From positions 310,001-374,000 of the forward strand of contig NZ_CP171363.1 in the NCBI RefSeq assembly GCF_046523945.1: DNA of 64,000 bases, in the 5' to 3' direction. This document shows positions 32,042 to 40,463 of the stretch, in pieces (position 1 is the stretch's first letter; the number at the start of each line of letters is the position of its first letter). Under the pieces are notes generated by a model. The model did no database searches. It was not told the origin of the DNA and worked only from the letters and a program-made list of their open reading frames with translations. The position numbers were made by a program, and so were the translations under genes. The stretch is from Faucicola mancuniensis (GTDB taxonomy: Bacteria; Pseudomonadota; Gammaproteobacteria; Pseudomonadales; Moraxellaceae).

Positions 32042-33298
32042 ATGAATGAAATTAAAAAAATCATGCTAAATCATCTTAAAATCGTCCCAAAAATCCCTTG
32101 GATAGCCCGTATCACATGGCTTGTTATGATGATAATTGCCCTTGTTTTTAGCAAAATTTGGCACATTGCCAACACGCAATTTTTTGCCTTGTGTGCGGTG
32201 GTGGCGGTTTATGCTTGCGTGGTGGGCATGGCGTTTGGCGTGCGACAGCGTATTGGCACGCAAGGCGTGTTTTGGGCGTTTGTGGTGGATTTATTGGCTT
32301 GGTCGTCATTTGTGTATTTTTCTGGTGGTGCGAGTAATCCGTTAATCACGCTATTTTTGACGGTGGTGGGCGTGGGCGTACTTGTGTTATCGGTTTGGCA
32401 AAGCGTGTATTTATCGGCAATTTCGGTTGTTCTTTATACGCTTTTATGGTTTTTTTATCAGCCGTTTGCCAATCATTCGCACGGTCATCATGGGACCATG
32501 GGCGAATTGCACCTTTTGGGTATGTTTGGCGTATTTATTGTGGCATTGCTCATTATGACAGGCGTTACCTTGTATTTTAAACACGCCATGCAACGCACAT
32601 TTAACGCCCTAGAGCAAGCCACAAAAACCCTGCATCAACAACAAAAACTGCTTGCGGTGAGTAGTCTTGCCGCTAACATCGCCCACGAGATGAGTACGCC
32701 CATTGCGTCTATGCAACTTTTGACCGACAATATCGCAAACGAACTTGATGAAGACGATGAATTGCAAGATGATATTGCTTTATTAAAAAGTCAAATTTTG
32801 ACGTGTCGGCAATCGCTTGACGTGCTAAAAAATCAAATCAAAGCCAGTCAAAATAGCAATTTTGAGCCAAATAATCAGCAATTTTGCACAAAAATTCATG
32901 AGCTTTTGCCAAAAGTGGTGAAAGATTGGCAATTTTTGCATCCGCATATTGTGGTAAATTTACCAAGAATTGATAATTTTTTATTAAAAATTGATGAAGA
33001 ACAGCTTTATGCTATTTTAATCAATGTTTTTAATAATGCCGTGCAAGCAGGAGCAAAGCGGATTGACATTGAATTAACAGAGCAAAACAACGTGGCAAAA
33101 ATCGCTATTTTTGATAACGGACACGGTATTGATGATGAAGTATTAAACCGATTGAATAAACAAACATTGATTAGTTCAGACGGTTGGGGGCTTGGCTTAA
33201 TGTTTGCCAAAACCGTGCTAGAAAACGTGGGTGGTGAAATTATGATACAAAAACAAACCCAAGGCACAAGTGTTATCATTACTTTGGTGAAATTATGA
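32042..33298 (+). CDS. regB: RegB/PrrB/RoxS-type redox sensor histidine kinase
   Basis: A 418-residue sensor kinase. About six N-terminal helices include the quinone-site motif FSGGASNPL at ~94-102, characteristic of RegB. The kinase part has the phosphorylated His in AANIAHEMSTPIASM (about 215) and, after it, ILTCRQSLDVL, with the cysteine (about 255) in the position of the redox-active Cys265 of RegB. The ATP-binding domain has NVFNNAVQAGA and DNGHGI ... GWGLGLMFAK. A His-rich loop (HSHGHHG, ~145-151) lies between two helices. ATG at 32042; it overlaps the regulator gene by 4 bases. Confidence 0.88.
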   Translation: MNEIKKIMLNHLKIVPKIPWIARITWLVMMIIALVFSKIWHIANTQFFALCAVVAVYACVVGMAFGVRQRIGTQGVFWAFVVDLLAWSSFVYFSGGASNPLITLFLTVVGVGVLVLSVWQSVYLSAISVVLYTLLWFFYQPFANHSHGHHGTMGELHLLGMFGVFIVALLIMTGVTLYFKHAMQRTFNALEQATKTLHQQQKLLAVSSLAANIAHEMSTPIASMQLLTDNIANELDEDDELQDDIALLKSQILTCRQSLDVLKNQIKASQNSNFEPNNQQFCTKIHELLPKVVKDWQFLHPHIVVNLPRIDNFLLKIDEEQLYAILINVFNNAVQAGAKRIDIELTEQNNVAKIAIFDNGHGIDDEVLNRLNKQTLISSDGWGLGLMFAKTVLENVGGEIMIQKQTQGTSVIITLVKL

Positions 33299-33837
33299 CA
33301 GAAAATTCAAATTGGCTAATTATTGATGATGATGCGGTTTTTTGTCGGATTTTGCAAAAATCGCTAGAAAAATTGGGTTTTGTCGTCTTTAGTGCAAACG
33401 ACAGCCAAACTGCAATGAGTTTGGCAAGTGAACATTTGCCAAGTTATATCATTTTGGATTTAAATATAGCCGAAGAAAATGGTATTCATCTGATTGAACC
33501 ACTGCTTACCATTAATCCTACCGCCAAAATTTTAATGCTGACAGGTTATGCCAGCATTGCGACTGCGGTGAGTGCGGTGAAGTTGGGGGCTTTTCAATAT
33601 TTGCCAAAACCGTGTGGCGTGGACGAGATTTTAAAGGCGTTGGAAGTGGTGCAAAATACCGACAACACGCCAAGCCTTGATGAACGGCTGTCGCTTGACC
33701 ATTACGAATGGGAATACATTCATCAAGTGCTAGAAGATTGTGGTGGCAACATCAGCGAAGCAGCACGCATTTTAAAAATGCACAGACGCACGTTGCAAAG
33801 AAAATTACAAAAAAGGCGTAAGATAAATATGGTATGA
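33295..33837 (+). CDS. regA: RegA/PrrA/RoxR-type response regulator
   Basis: A 180-residue regulator. The receiver domain has the phosphorylated Asp in SYIILDLNIAE (about 55), LMLTGYASI and LPKPCGVDEI. A Fis-type helix-turn-helix at the C-terminus, GGNISEAARILKMHRRTLQRKLQKR, is the hallmark of the RegA/ActR group. The ATGA overlap with regB makes the pair one transcript. It probably controls respiratory and redox genes; targets inside this window may include the divergent exb operon and the cyd genes. Confidence 0.9.
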   Translation: MTENSNWLIIDDDAVFCRILQKSLEKLGFVVFSANDSQTAMSLASEHLPSYIILDLNIAEENGIHLIEPLLTINPTAKILMLTGYASIATAVSAVKLGAFQYLPKPCGVDEILKALEVVQNTDNTPSLDERLSLDHYEWEYIHQVLEDCGGNISEAARILKMHRRTLQRKLQKRRKINMV

Positions 33838-33910
33838 CACCTGATTTAACCAAAAAAGTGGTGGCATAACATTTGAACTATAGTCAAAACCAAATTATAA
33901 CTTTTTAATT

Positions 33911-33942
33911 CGCGGGTAACGGCTTTGCGTAACCCACGCTAC
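33911..33942. repeat. dispersed palindrome with GGGTAAC/GTAACCC arms
   Basis: CGGGTAACGGCTTTGCGTAACCCACGCTAC between regA and the receptor gene. Related to the hairpins at 42080-42106 and 55185-55219. The surrounding gap 33838-33986 holds nothing else visible. Confidence 0.5.
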
Positions 33943-33986
33943 AAGTTTTATTCCTAAATTATTGAATTATCAGCATTTATAAATGA

Positions 33987-36374
33987 TTAAAATTGATAAT
34001 GCAATGATAACGCAAAATTTCGCCCCGGTGCGGTGTAACGGTTGATACCATCACCTGATACCATGTTATTAATGCCGACCGTTGCCAGTGTGCGTAAATT
34101 ATCCCAAGGAATATATTTTTCATCGGTTAGGTTATACACACCTGCTTGTAGGCTTAGGGCTTTTGACAATTTAACATTGCCATACACATCAAACACCCAC
34201 ACATTTTTGGTTAAATCATCGGTTGTCGCTGTACCTGTTGGTGTGGTTAAACGGATTTCTTCCAGCGTTTGCCCGCGGTAGCGTTTTGTGGTGTCGGCAT
34301 CTTTTTTACCAAAAAACCGCCCAACCGCATTGATATCAAAACGTTCATTTGGCGTTTTATAATTGATACCGATTAAACCGTTAAGCGGTTGAATGGCAAG
34401 CAAATCCGAGCCATCACTGGCACTACCTTTTTGGTAAGCAAGCTGACCTTTTAAACCAAAATTACCAAAACGATTTTCAGCAAAATTATAAAAACCAGAC
34501 AAGCCTACACCTTTGCTGGTTGCACTTTGTTTGTTGATATATTGAAAACAAGACGAGAATTTACAAGTGTTGCCATCAAAGGTGATTTCATTTCTGTCAT
34601 ATTGGTGCGTGTCAATAAAATTGTCGTATTTGTTGTAATAGGCGGTCAATTTGACCAAAGCGTTATCCCATTGTTTTTGCAAGCTAATTTGTTGATTAAG
34701 CGATTCTTCAGGTTGCAAATTTGGGTTGCTCATCTGTTCTATGCCGTTCATAGCAAAGCCCGAAAAAGATTGGTTTGATAACGGCATTAAAAATCCTGTG
34801 CCGATTTGATAAGTTGCTTGCCAATCGGGTTTTGGTTGGTATTGAATGCCTGTTTGCCATGTCCAAGCGTCTTTTTCTTGCGGTGCAAGCAGTTTGCCAC
34901 TGCGGTAATCCTTGCCAATGCTGGTGTTTGCGTTGTTTAACACTTCTATATAAGCTGGGCGAACATTGACAACTTGGCGTTCATAATTATCATAACGCAA
35001 TCCTGCATTCATGCTAACTTTTTCGTTTAAATAAATATTGTCTTTAATAAAAGCTGAGAATATATCTGTATCAGTCGGCAACATCATGGCGGAAGGGTTT
35101 TCAAAATACAGTGTAGATGATTGATAAATCATGTAAGGGTCGTATGATTGTTTGGCAAATTGCAGTCCAAAATTCGCCGTGTGTTCGCCAAGCCAAGTTT
35201 TATTTTCTGGCGGTAATAAATTAATGGTTTCCCCTGTCAATCGCCATTGATTAACATCAAAATAGTTGGGGCGATATTCTCGGTTTGAAATGGCGTTATT
35301 GCTATAAATATAAGTATCGGCAACGGTGATGACTTCTTGTTTGGTAAAGTCCAGTTTTAGATTGGATAGCCACGCACTGTTATCAGGGGTGTATTCATAA
35401 TTAAAGCCATAGGCATTGCGTTCGTTTTCGTCAAAGGCTTGGCGATTTTGTCCAAAATAGGTCACTTTGGTGGCAGGGGTATTTTGGTTTATCGTGTATT
35501 GATGACTGCCGTGTATGCCAAATTTGTGGCTTGGTGTGGGGGCGTAATACATTTTTGCCAAAAAAGAATCTTGCTCATAGTGCATAGGGTCTGGATAAAT
35601 ACCTGCCGTGCCTTTTTCATTGTCTGGAAAAATATATGCTGGGTCTAGCCGTGCGTCATCAAACGACCGCATATCATGATTTTTGAGTTCATGCCCTTCA
35701 CGGCGTGCATAATTGAGCAAGCCTGAAATACTGCCCTTTTTAAAACCCAAGCCAATGGCGTTCATAAATTCTTCATTTTTACTGGTGTAGCCTGTTTTTA
35801 GATAACCGCCCACTTCTTTGCCAGCTTTTACCAAGTTTTCAGGTTCACGGGTTTTAAAATCCACCGCACCGCCAATCGCACCGTTACCACTGTTTAACGA
35901 ATCTGCCCCTTTGTTGATTTCTGCTGATTGGAGCATTTCTACATCGGTCATAAAACGTGAATCGTTCATATAACCATACGGCGTAAAAAACTCGTTGGTT
36001 TCCACTTCAGGCACGGCAACGCCATCAATCAACATGGCGACACGATTGCCGTCCACGCCTTGAATATTAAAGCCTTTTGAGCCGTAACGCCCCACTTCGC
36101 CAACGCTAACTTCAGGATTATATTTTACCAAATCTCGGCTATCCATAATCAGTTGTTCGGTAATTTGTTTGCTGGTGGTTTTGTTGGTATGCGGCGTGTC
36201 ACTAATGCTTTGCTCATTATCACTGGTGGTGGCTTGGATAACAATGGTATCTAGCGTGGTGTGTGGCTCGCTCGTTTCTGCCATCACAGTTTGGCTGTTT
36301 ATCATCAAAAATGCCACAGCAACGGACAAGGTTTTGTAATGAAATGAATGTTTGGATTGAAGTGATTTTTTCAT
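33987..36374 (-). CDS. TonB-dependent receptor, heme/hemoglobin/transferrin family
   Basis: A 795-residue outer-membrane receptor. Signal peptide (TLSVAVAFLMINSQTVMA, to about residue 32), plug domain with the TIVIQA TonB box, then a barrel ending LSLHYQF. The plug segments DLVKYNPEVSVGEVGRYGSKGFNIQGVDGNRVAMLIDGV and GAIGGAVDFKTREP match the hemoglobin/transferrin/lactoferrin receptor family. Downstream of a heme oxygenase and two DUF1566 proteins on the same strand, heme or a heme protein is the most likely ligand. The terminator at 36408 separates it from those genes, so it may have its own promoter. Confidence 0.85.
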   Translation of the reverse strand: MKKSLQSKHSFHYKTLSVAVAFLMINSQTVMAETSEPHTTLDTIVIQATTSDNEQSISDTPHTNKTTSKQITEQLIMDSRDLVKYNPEVSVGEVGRYGSKGFNIQGVDGNRVAMLIDGVAVPEVETNEFFTPYGYMNDSRFMTDVEMLQSAEINKGADSLNSGNGAIGGAVDFKTREPENLVKAGKEVGGYLKTGYTSKNEEFMNAIGLGFKKGSISGLLNYARREGHELKNHDMRSFDDARLDPAYIFPDNEKGTAGIYPDPMHYEQDSFLAKMYYAPTPSHKFGIHGSHQYTINQNTPATKVTYFGQNRQAFDENERNAYGFNYEYTPDNSAWLSNLKLDFTKQEVITVADTYIYSNNAISNREYRPNYFDVNQWRLTGETINLLPPENKTWLGEHTANFGLQFAKQSYDPYMIYQSSTLYFENPSAMMLPTDTDIFSAFIKDNIYLNEKVSMNAGLRYDNYERQVVNVRPAYIEVLNNANTSIGKDYRSGKLLAPQEKDAWTWQTGIQYQPKPDWQATYQIGTGFLMPLSNQSFSGFAMNGIEQMSNPNLQPEESLNQQISLQKQWDNALVKLTAYYNKYDNFIDTHQYDRNEITFDGNTCKFSSCFQYINKQSATSKGVGLSGFYNFAENRFGNFGLKGQLAYQKGSASDGSDLLAIQPLNGLIGINYKTPNERFDINAVGRFFGKKDADTTKRYRGQTLEEIRLTTPTGTATTDDLTKNVWVFDVYGNVKLSKALSLQAGVYNLTDEKYIPWDNLRTLATVGINNMVSGDGINRYTAPGRNFALSLHYQF

Positions 36375-36407
36375 AATTTTTCTACAAAATAATTTTTTTA
36401 TTAAAGA

Positions 36408-36432
36408 AAAACTGGACGATTTGTCCAGTTTT
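36408..36432 (-). terminator. rho-independent terminator of the DUF1566-hemO operon
   Basis: AAAACTGGAC / GTCCAGTTTT stem with loop GATTT. On the minus strand it ends the transcript coming from hemO and the DUF1566 genes. The MITE copy B lies between the last stop codon (36657) and this hairpin, so the element entered between gene and terminator. Confidence 0.7.
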
Positions 36433-36434
36433 GT

Positions 36435-36641
36435 TAGAACCTATTCATGATTAATTTTTCTAGCTAAAAATGAGATAAATCGCAGGTTTTTCAAGGAAAA
36501 AACACAGTTTGATAGTTATTCTATCAAACAAGTTTTTGACGAAGAAAAACAAGATTTAGCCATTTTTAGCAGAAAAAGCATGATTTTAGGATAAAATTTA
36601 ATCAAAAATCGTTTTGCGTATTAATCGTGAACAGGTTCTTA
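36435..36641. repeat. MITE-like repeat, copy B (about 207 bp)
   Basis: Inverted ends TAGAACCTATTCATGATTAA (left) and AAGAACCTGTTCACGATTAA (right, reverse complement), with 16 of 20 bases in common. The interior matches the reversed copy A at 3955-4175 over several blocks and contains an inverted repeat GATAGTTATTCTATC. The flanks TTTTGT and ACAAAA outside the ends are also inverted to each other. No coding frame. Confidence 0.8.
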
Positions 36642-36656
36642 ACAAAATAGCTTAAA

Positions 36657-37460
36657 TTAACTGGCATCTTTTACCAATAACACATATCTTGCACGTTTTT
36701 CATTTGCCGAATCGCTATAACCACCAACGGCATTGCCATTTCGGTTGGTGTCGTTTGCCAAGCTACCGTTTGCTAGGTTTAAGGCATAGACTTTTTCAGC
36801 ACTTGCTTTTGAGCTGTCAGTATCCGAATAAGGGGCTACAGGCGTTGATGACCAAATATAAGGCGAACTGGTCTGTGCAACGAATTGAGCAGGGATTTTT
36901 GGATTAATACATTCCCAACCCGATTTTTCACCGACCCAACGAGAATACCAACCTGAAGTGTCTTGAATACATTGTTCATCAGGATAGACATCACTTTTGG
37001 TAATCCATTTGCTTGTGTCGGTCGTTTCCTGTGTGCCTATGTGTCCATAAAAATTTAAACCATTGGCAAACACAAACAGACTGGTATTGGTCGCAGGTAG
37101 GGCTTGCGTTTCTTCTACAATGCTTAACAATTCTTTGGCATTTGGCACTCGCCAACCATCTTTGGCACTGTTTAATGCATCTTGCCAAGTGGCAAATTCG
37201 GTCGCTTGTCCATCACAACTTTGCGTGGTTGAATTAAAGGTTTGTCCAACCAAACAGCGAGACCAAGTCAAACCACGAGCGGTATCGGTGATTTCTGCGT
37301 TGTTAATGGTAAAGTTTTCGCTTTCTGCGGTTTTGTCAAAATTGCCAACAATCACTTCTGTATTGAGTTTTGGTTCAGGTGTTAAGTTGTTTGCAATGGC
37401 GATAGTACTTGTTGCAATAGCGGTTAAAATAGCGATTTTTTTTAGGTTAAATTTTTTCAT
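36657..37460 (-). CDS. DUF1566 (Lcl C-terminal-type) secreted protein
   Basis: A 267-residue exported protein. Signal peptide KKIAILTAIATSTIAIANN (cleavage near 23). The mature part has DTARGLTWSRCLVGQ, followed by TWQDALNSAKDGWRVPNAKELLSIVEE, IWSSTPV and YVLLVK, the DUF1566 pattern seen also in the C-terminal domain of Legionella Lcl and in many surface adhesins. Several cysteines (about 69, 83, 164, 184) may form disulfides. Between a heme oxygenase and a TonB receptor, a role in heme binding or surface attachment is possible but unproven. Confidence 0.75.
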   Translation of the reverse strand: MKKFNLKKIAILTAIATSTIAIANNLTPEPKLNTEVIVGNFDKTAESENFTINNAEITDTARGLTWSRCLVGQTFNSTTQSCDGQATEFATWQDALNSAKDGWRVPNAKELLSIVEETQALPATNTSLFVFANGLNFYGHIGTQETTDTSKWITKSDVYPDEQCIQDTSGWYSRWVGEKSGWECINPKIPAQFVAQTSSPYIWSSTPVAPYSDTDSSKASAEKVYALNLANGSLANDTNRNGNAVGGYSDSANEKRARYVLLVKDAS

Positions 37461-37482
37461 TGTTTTTCTCCATCAATTTAAA

Positions 37483-39075
37483 TTATTTACCATTACTCAC
37501 CAATAACACGCCATTTGCAGATGGTCGCCATGAGCCAATGACATTTTCGGCACTAAACGTGCCATCGCTATACATTAGCCATACGTTTTTATCAAATTTC
37601 CAAGTACCAGCATCAGATTCAAACGATGCGGCAGGCGAGCTTGTCCATAAGCCAAGCGGATATTCATTACTGTCCATTTCGTTGGGGTATAACCAGCCTT
37701 TATGTAGTACAACGTCCGCTTTTTTTGAGCTGATATTCATCACGCCAAACAGTTCGGTACGAGTTGGCAATCGCCAGTTATTGACACCGCATAGATTGCT
37801 TGCATTCACACTGACCGCATATTGCTCTGTGGTGCAGATATCTTGGCTATTGCCACAAGTTTCTTTATCACGTCCTGTGCCTTTGCCTGTGTCTTTTGTG
37901 CCAAGTTGGGTTTTGCTGTCATAATAAGTATATTCCCAAGTGGCATCGTTGGTTGCTTTACTTGCTGTGTCTTTGTTAAAAGTTTTGGTTTCCCAAATCA
38001 AACCTGTCACATTGTCTTTCACACACGCCCAAGTTGTTGCGTCATTGGCAAGTGCGTTACCGTTTTTATCCAATTTGGTAAAACTAAAACCTGCCGTACC
38101 GTCCGCATCGTCTTTATGGGTCGCATCTCGTCCTTGACTACAGTCTTGATGAATGCCTGTACAATCCGCCAACGTGCCTTTGGTATGGTCGCCAGCGTAA
38201 GTAAAACCTGTGTCGTTAAGTTTGGTGCGTTTGGCTTTTTGTGGCGTATAATTTTGGATTTGCCCTGTTGCCACGCTTTGACCGTCAAACAATTGTACTT
38301 TGCCATTGTTGGTATTTAACAATTTTACGTTAAAAGTCAAAACGTCCGTTGGTGCAGTCCCGATTAAATCCATTTCTAAAACCGCTTGCGTTTCGCCTTT
38401 TTTAATGGTTACAAAATTTTGAGCAGGTTTTTTATAATTCACATTTTCAATCGCCGTGCCTGATACCACATCAAAAAATACGTTCGTATCAGAATCTACC
38501 GCAGTCGGAGCAAGTGCAATGGTAAACTGAATTTTGGCATCGCCTTCATTTTTTATTGCAATCGCATTGTCAATTTTTACCCCAACGTCCGTATTTTTCA
38601 CTATTGTTGAAATGTTGCCAAGCAAATTATCAATTCGCACGTTATTATTTGTCGCTGTTAATTTCAAAGTAATCGGCGTATCACTGCCTGCTTTGCCATC
38701 AGATTTTAATTTAAATGACAAATCGGACGTTAATTTGTTTTTATTTAACGTTATTTTTCCTGTTTTTTGGCTTGGGTCGACTAATAACGCTTCCACATTA
38801 TCGCCTATCAATTCATAAGTAACTTCATAATCGGTATTATCCGCCAAAATTTTGCTATCCACAAACTCAACGGTATAAGACAACGTGCCGTTTTCTGTCG
38901 CTAAATGGGTATCTTTTGCTACAGCTCGCACCGTTACTGCACTGTTGTTAATGTTGTTGCTTTTGTTTGGAATCACAGGTTTGCTATCCGTACCGCAACC
39001 TGTCAAAACCACCGCCACCGCTAAAGCCAAAGGCTTAACCGCCAAAAAACCATTTTTTAAAAACATCACACGCAT
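37483..39075 (-). CDS. DUF1566 lipoprotein with Calx-beta-like domain
   Basis: A 530-residue lipoprotein: LALAVAVVLTGCGTDSK, lipobox Cys at about 27. Residues ~45-280 hold beta-strand-rich repeats (VRAVAKDTHLATENGTLSYTVEF; IQFTIALAPTAVDSDTNVFFDVVSG), of the Calx-beta or Ig-like type. The C-terminal ~200 residues are a DUF1566 domain (CVKDNVTGLIWETKT, NNWRLPTRTELFGVM, LWTSSPA, LMYSDG). It lies 22 bases before the second DUF1566 gene and probably in one operon with hemO. The binding function at the cell surface is inferred. Confidence 0.78.
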   Translation of the reverse strand: MRVMFLKNGFLAVKPLALAVAVVLTGCGTDSKPVIPNKSNNINNSAVTVRAVAKDTHLATENGTLSYTVEFVDSKILADNTDYEVTYELIGDNVEALLVDPSQKTGKITLNKNKLTSDLSFKLKSDGKAGSDTPITLKLTATNNNVRIDNLLGNISTIVKNTDVGVKIDNAIAIKNEGDAKIQFTIALAPTAVDSDTNVFFDVVSGTAIENVNYKKPAQNFVTIKKGETQAVLEMDLIGTAPTDVLTFNVKLLNTNNGKVQLFDGQSVATGQIQNYTPQKAKRTKLNDTGFTYAGDHTKGTLADCTGIHQDCSQGRDATHKDDADGTAGFSFTKLDKNGNALANDATTWACVKDNVTGLIWETKTFNKDTASKATNDATWEYTYYDSKTQLGTKDTGKGTGRDKETCGNSQDICTTEQYAVSVNASNLCGVNNWRLPTRTELFGVMNISSKKADVVLHKGWLYPNEMDSNEYPLGLWTSSPAASFESDAGTWKFDKNVWLMYSDGTFSAENVIGSWRPSANGVLLVSNGK

Positions 39076-39164
39076 AAAGCACCTTTTAAATGATATTGAT
39101 AATTATTTACAAAAATGTTTGATAAAAAATTGCCCATTTTTACCATCATGAGCAATTTAATCGC

Positions 39165-39785
39165 TTAAACAAAAATCTCTCTAATCACCGATTTATAATA
39201 AGCAAACGCATCTTGAGCCCCTTGCAAGGCTTCGGCTTGTTCTTCTTTTGTCAAAGTCAAAGCGTCTAATTTTTCTTTAAATGCACGCCAATGACGCAAA
39301 CGACCGTCTTTATGCCCCGCCAAATGGGTCGCACCGTGCGTTTCGTCCAGCTCAATTTTGCCCGCTTCTTTATACAATACCGCGGCCTCCACATTTGAGC
39401 CTTCCACACAGTATAGCCAGCCTAAACGTTTTGCTCCAACGACTTCAGGCACAGCAATACCGCTGTTAACAGGCTCAACTTCTAATGCTTTCATATCGGC
39501 AACCACCGCATCAAAACGAGACAGCTCCTGCAAATCTGCAATGATTTCGTTCAAATCTTTGGCATCGTGAAACGGTCTAACCGCTTGATGAAATTCGTAT
39601 TGCGCTTGCAAAAATTTGCGATAATTATCATGCGAAACAAACGGTTGCATAGACATCACAAGATTATCTACGCTGTCATGCGTTTGGCGAGATGATAATT
39701 TTAGGCTTTCGCTAAAACTTAAATTTTTTGCTAAAACCTCATCAATGCTTAAATCTTTTTTGATATTTTCTTTAGTATCTGACAT
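39165..39785 (-). CDS. hemO: heme oxygenase (biliverdin-producing)
   Basis: Opens heme to biliverdin, releasing iron. The 206-residue protein has the proximal heme-binding histidine in SSRQTHDSVDN (about 36), LGWLYCVEGSNVEAAVLYKEA in the middle, as in Pseudomonas/Neisseria PigA/HemO. I start it at 39785 because AAGGGCGTAA precedes it; the longer frame begins 21 bases upstream. A Fur box lies ~46 bases upstream. The following DUF1566 genes and receptor complete a heme-iron locus. Confidence 0.9.
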   Translation of the reverse strand: MSDTKENIKKDLSIDEVLAKNLSFSESLKLSSRQTHDSVDNLVMSMQPFVSHDNYRKFLQAQYEFHQAVRPFHDAKDLNEIIADLQELSRFDAVVADMKALEVEPVNSGIAVPEVVGAKRLGWLYCVEGSNVEAAVLYKEAGKIELDETHGATHLAGHKDGRLRHWRAFKEKLDALTLTKEEQAEALQGAQDAFAYYKSVIREIFV

Positions 39786-39830
39786 ATTTACGCCCTTTTT
39801 TATCAATGCTAAAAAACAAATAATAATTTA

Positions 39831-39849
39831 AATAATAATTATTATTATC
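39831..39849. promoter_or_regulatory. Fur box between hemO and ybaN-like gene
   Basis: AATAATAATTATTATTATC matches the 19-bp Fur consensus GATAATGATAATCATTATC at 15 positions, and longer TAATAA repeats flank it. It lies in the divergent gap and could shut off hemO, and possibly the ybaN-like gene, when iron is plentiful. Confidence 0.7.
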
Positions 39850-39921
39850 ATTTAAATTTGTCTTGATATCTTACTTTATTGTAATTATAATGTAAATATC
39901 TTTTTTAAAAAAATTGTTTGT

Positions 39922-40365
39922 ATGAGTACCGATTTTCAGCAAAACCCACCCACACCAAGTCATGACAGCATTCAACCCACACATTTGAGCATTTGGCAAA
40001 AAATGCTTCGGTGGATTTTTTTTGGCTTGGGATTTTTGTTTTTGGGTTTGGGATTTGTCGGCATTTTTTTACCTGTATTACCGACCACGCCTTTTATCAT
40101 CTTGGCAACTGGCTGTTTTGCCAAGAGCTCCGAGCGGTTTCATCAATGGCTTCTGAATCATAAAACCTTTGGCAAATTGATAAAAAATTGGCAAGAACGC
40201 CGAGCAATCCCACGCTATGCCAAATATTTGGCATGGACGATGATGACTTTGTCATGTGCGATGTTGTTTTATCGGCTGTCGCATGAGATGATTTGGCTTG
40301 CTTGCACGACCAGTACGGTGTGTTTATTGACAACGATTTGGATGGCACGATTGCCAGATGCTTAA
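39922..40365 (+). CDS. DUF454 (YbaN-like) inner-membrane protein
   Basis: A 147-residue membrane protein. After a ~28-residue polar N-terminus come helices FFGLGFLFLGLGFVGIFLPVLP, then the TTPFIILATGCFAKSSERFHQWLLNHKTFGKLIKNW signature of DUF454, and two more helices (AWTMMTLSCAMLFYRL, WLACTTSTVCLLTTIW). YbaN-type genes often lie near heme oxygenase or iron genes, as here, where it is divergent from hemO with a shared Fur box. Function unknown. Confidence 0.82.
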   Translation: MSTDFQQNPPTPSHDSIQPTHLSIWQKMLRWIFFGLGFLFLGLGFVGIFLPVLPTTPFIILATGCFAKSSERFHQWLLNHKTFGKLIKNWQERRAIPRYAKYLAWTMMTLSCAMLFYRLSHEMIWLACTTSTVCLLTTIWMARLPDA

Positions 40366-40408
40366 AACATTTATAAAAATTTATTTCACTTTTGACATAC
40401 CAAAAATT

Positions 40409-40425
40409 ATGTTATAACATAACAT
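40409..40425 (+). promoter_or_regulatory. Zur-like operator overlapping the ABC-importer promoter
   Basis: ATGTTATAACATAACAT matches the core of the enterobacterial Zur box, ATGTTATA-N-TATAACAT, with one mismatch (C for T). It contains the perfect palindrome TTATGTTATAACATAA (40407-40422). A -35 TTGACA (40392-40397) and, 17 bases on, TAACAT (40415-40420) form the promoter, so the operator covers the -10. Repression by zinc-loaded Zur is therefore expected. Confidence 0.65.
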
Positions 40426-40463
40426 TTTTATTTTTTGGGTATGATAATAAAAGGAAAATTTTT

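Noticed and set aside
40392..40463. Longer start for the ABC binding protein at 40392
   Set aside because: The stretch contains the -35, -10 and operator, and the ATG at 40464 has a strong ribosome site and signal-like helix.
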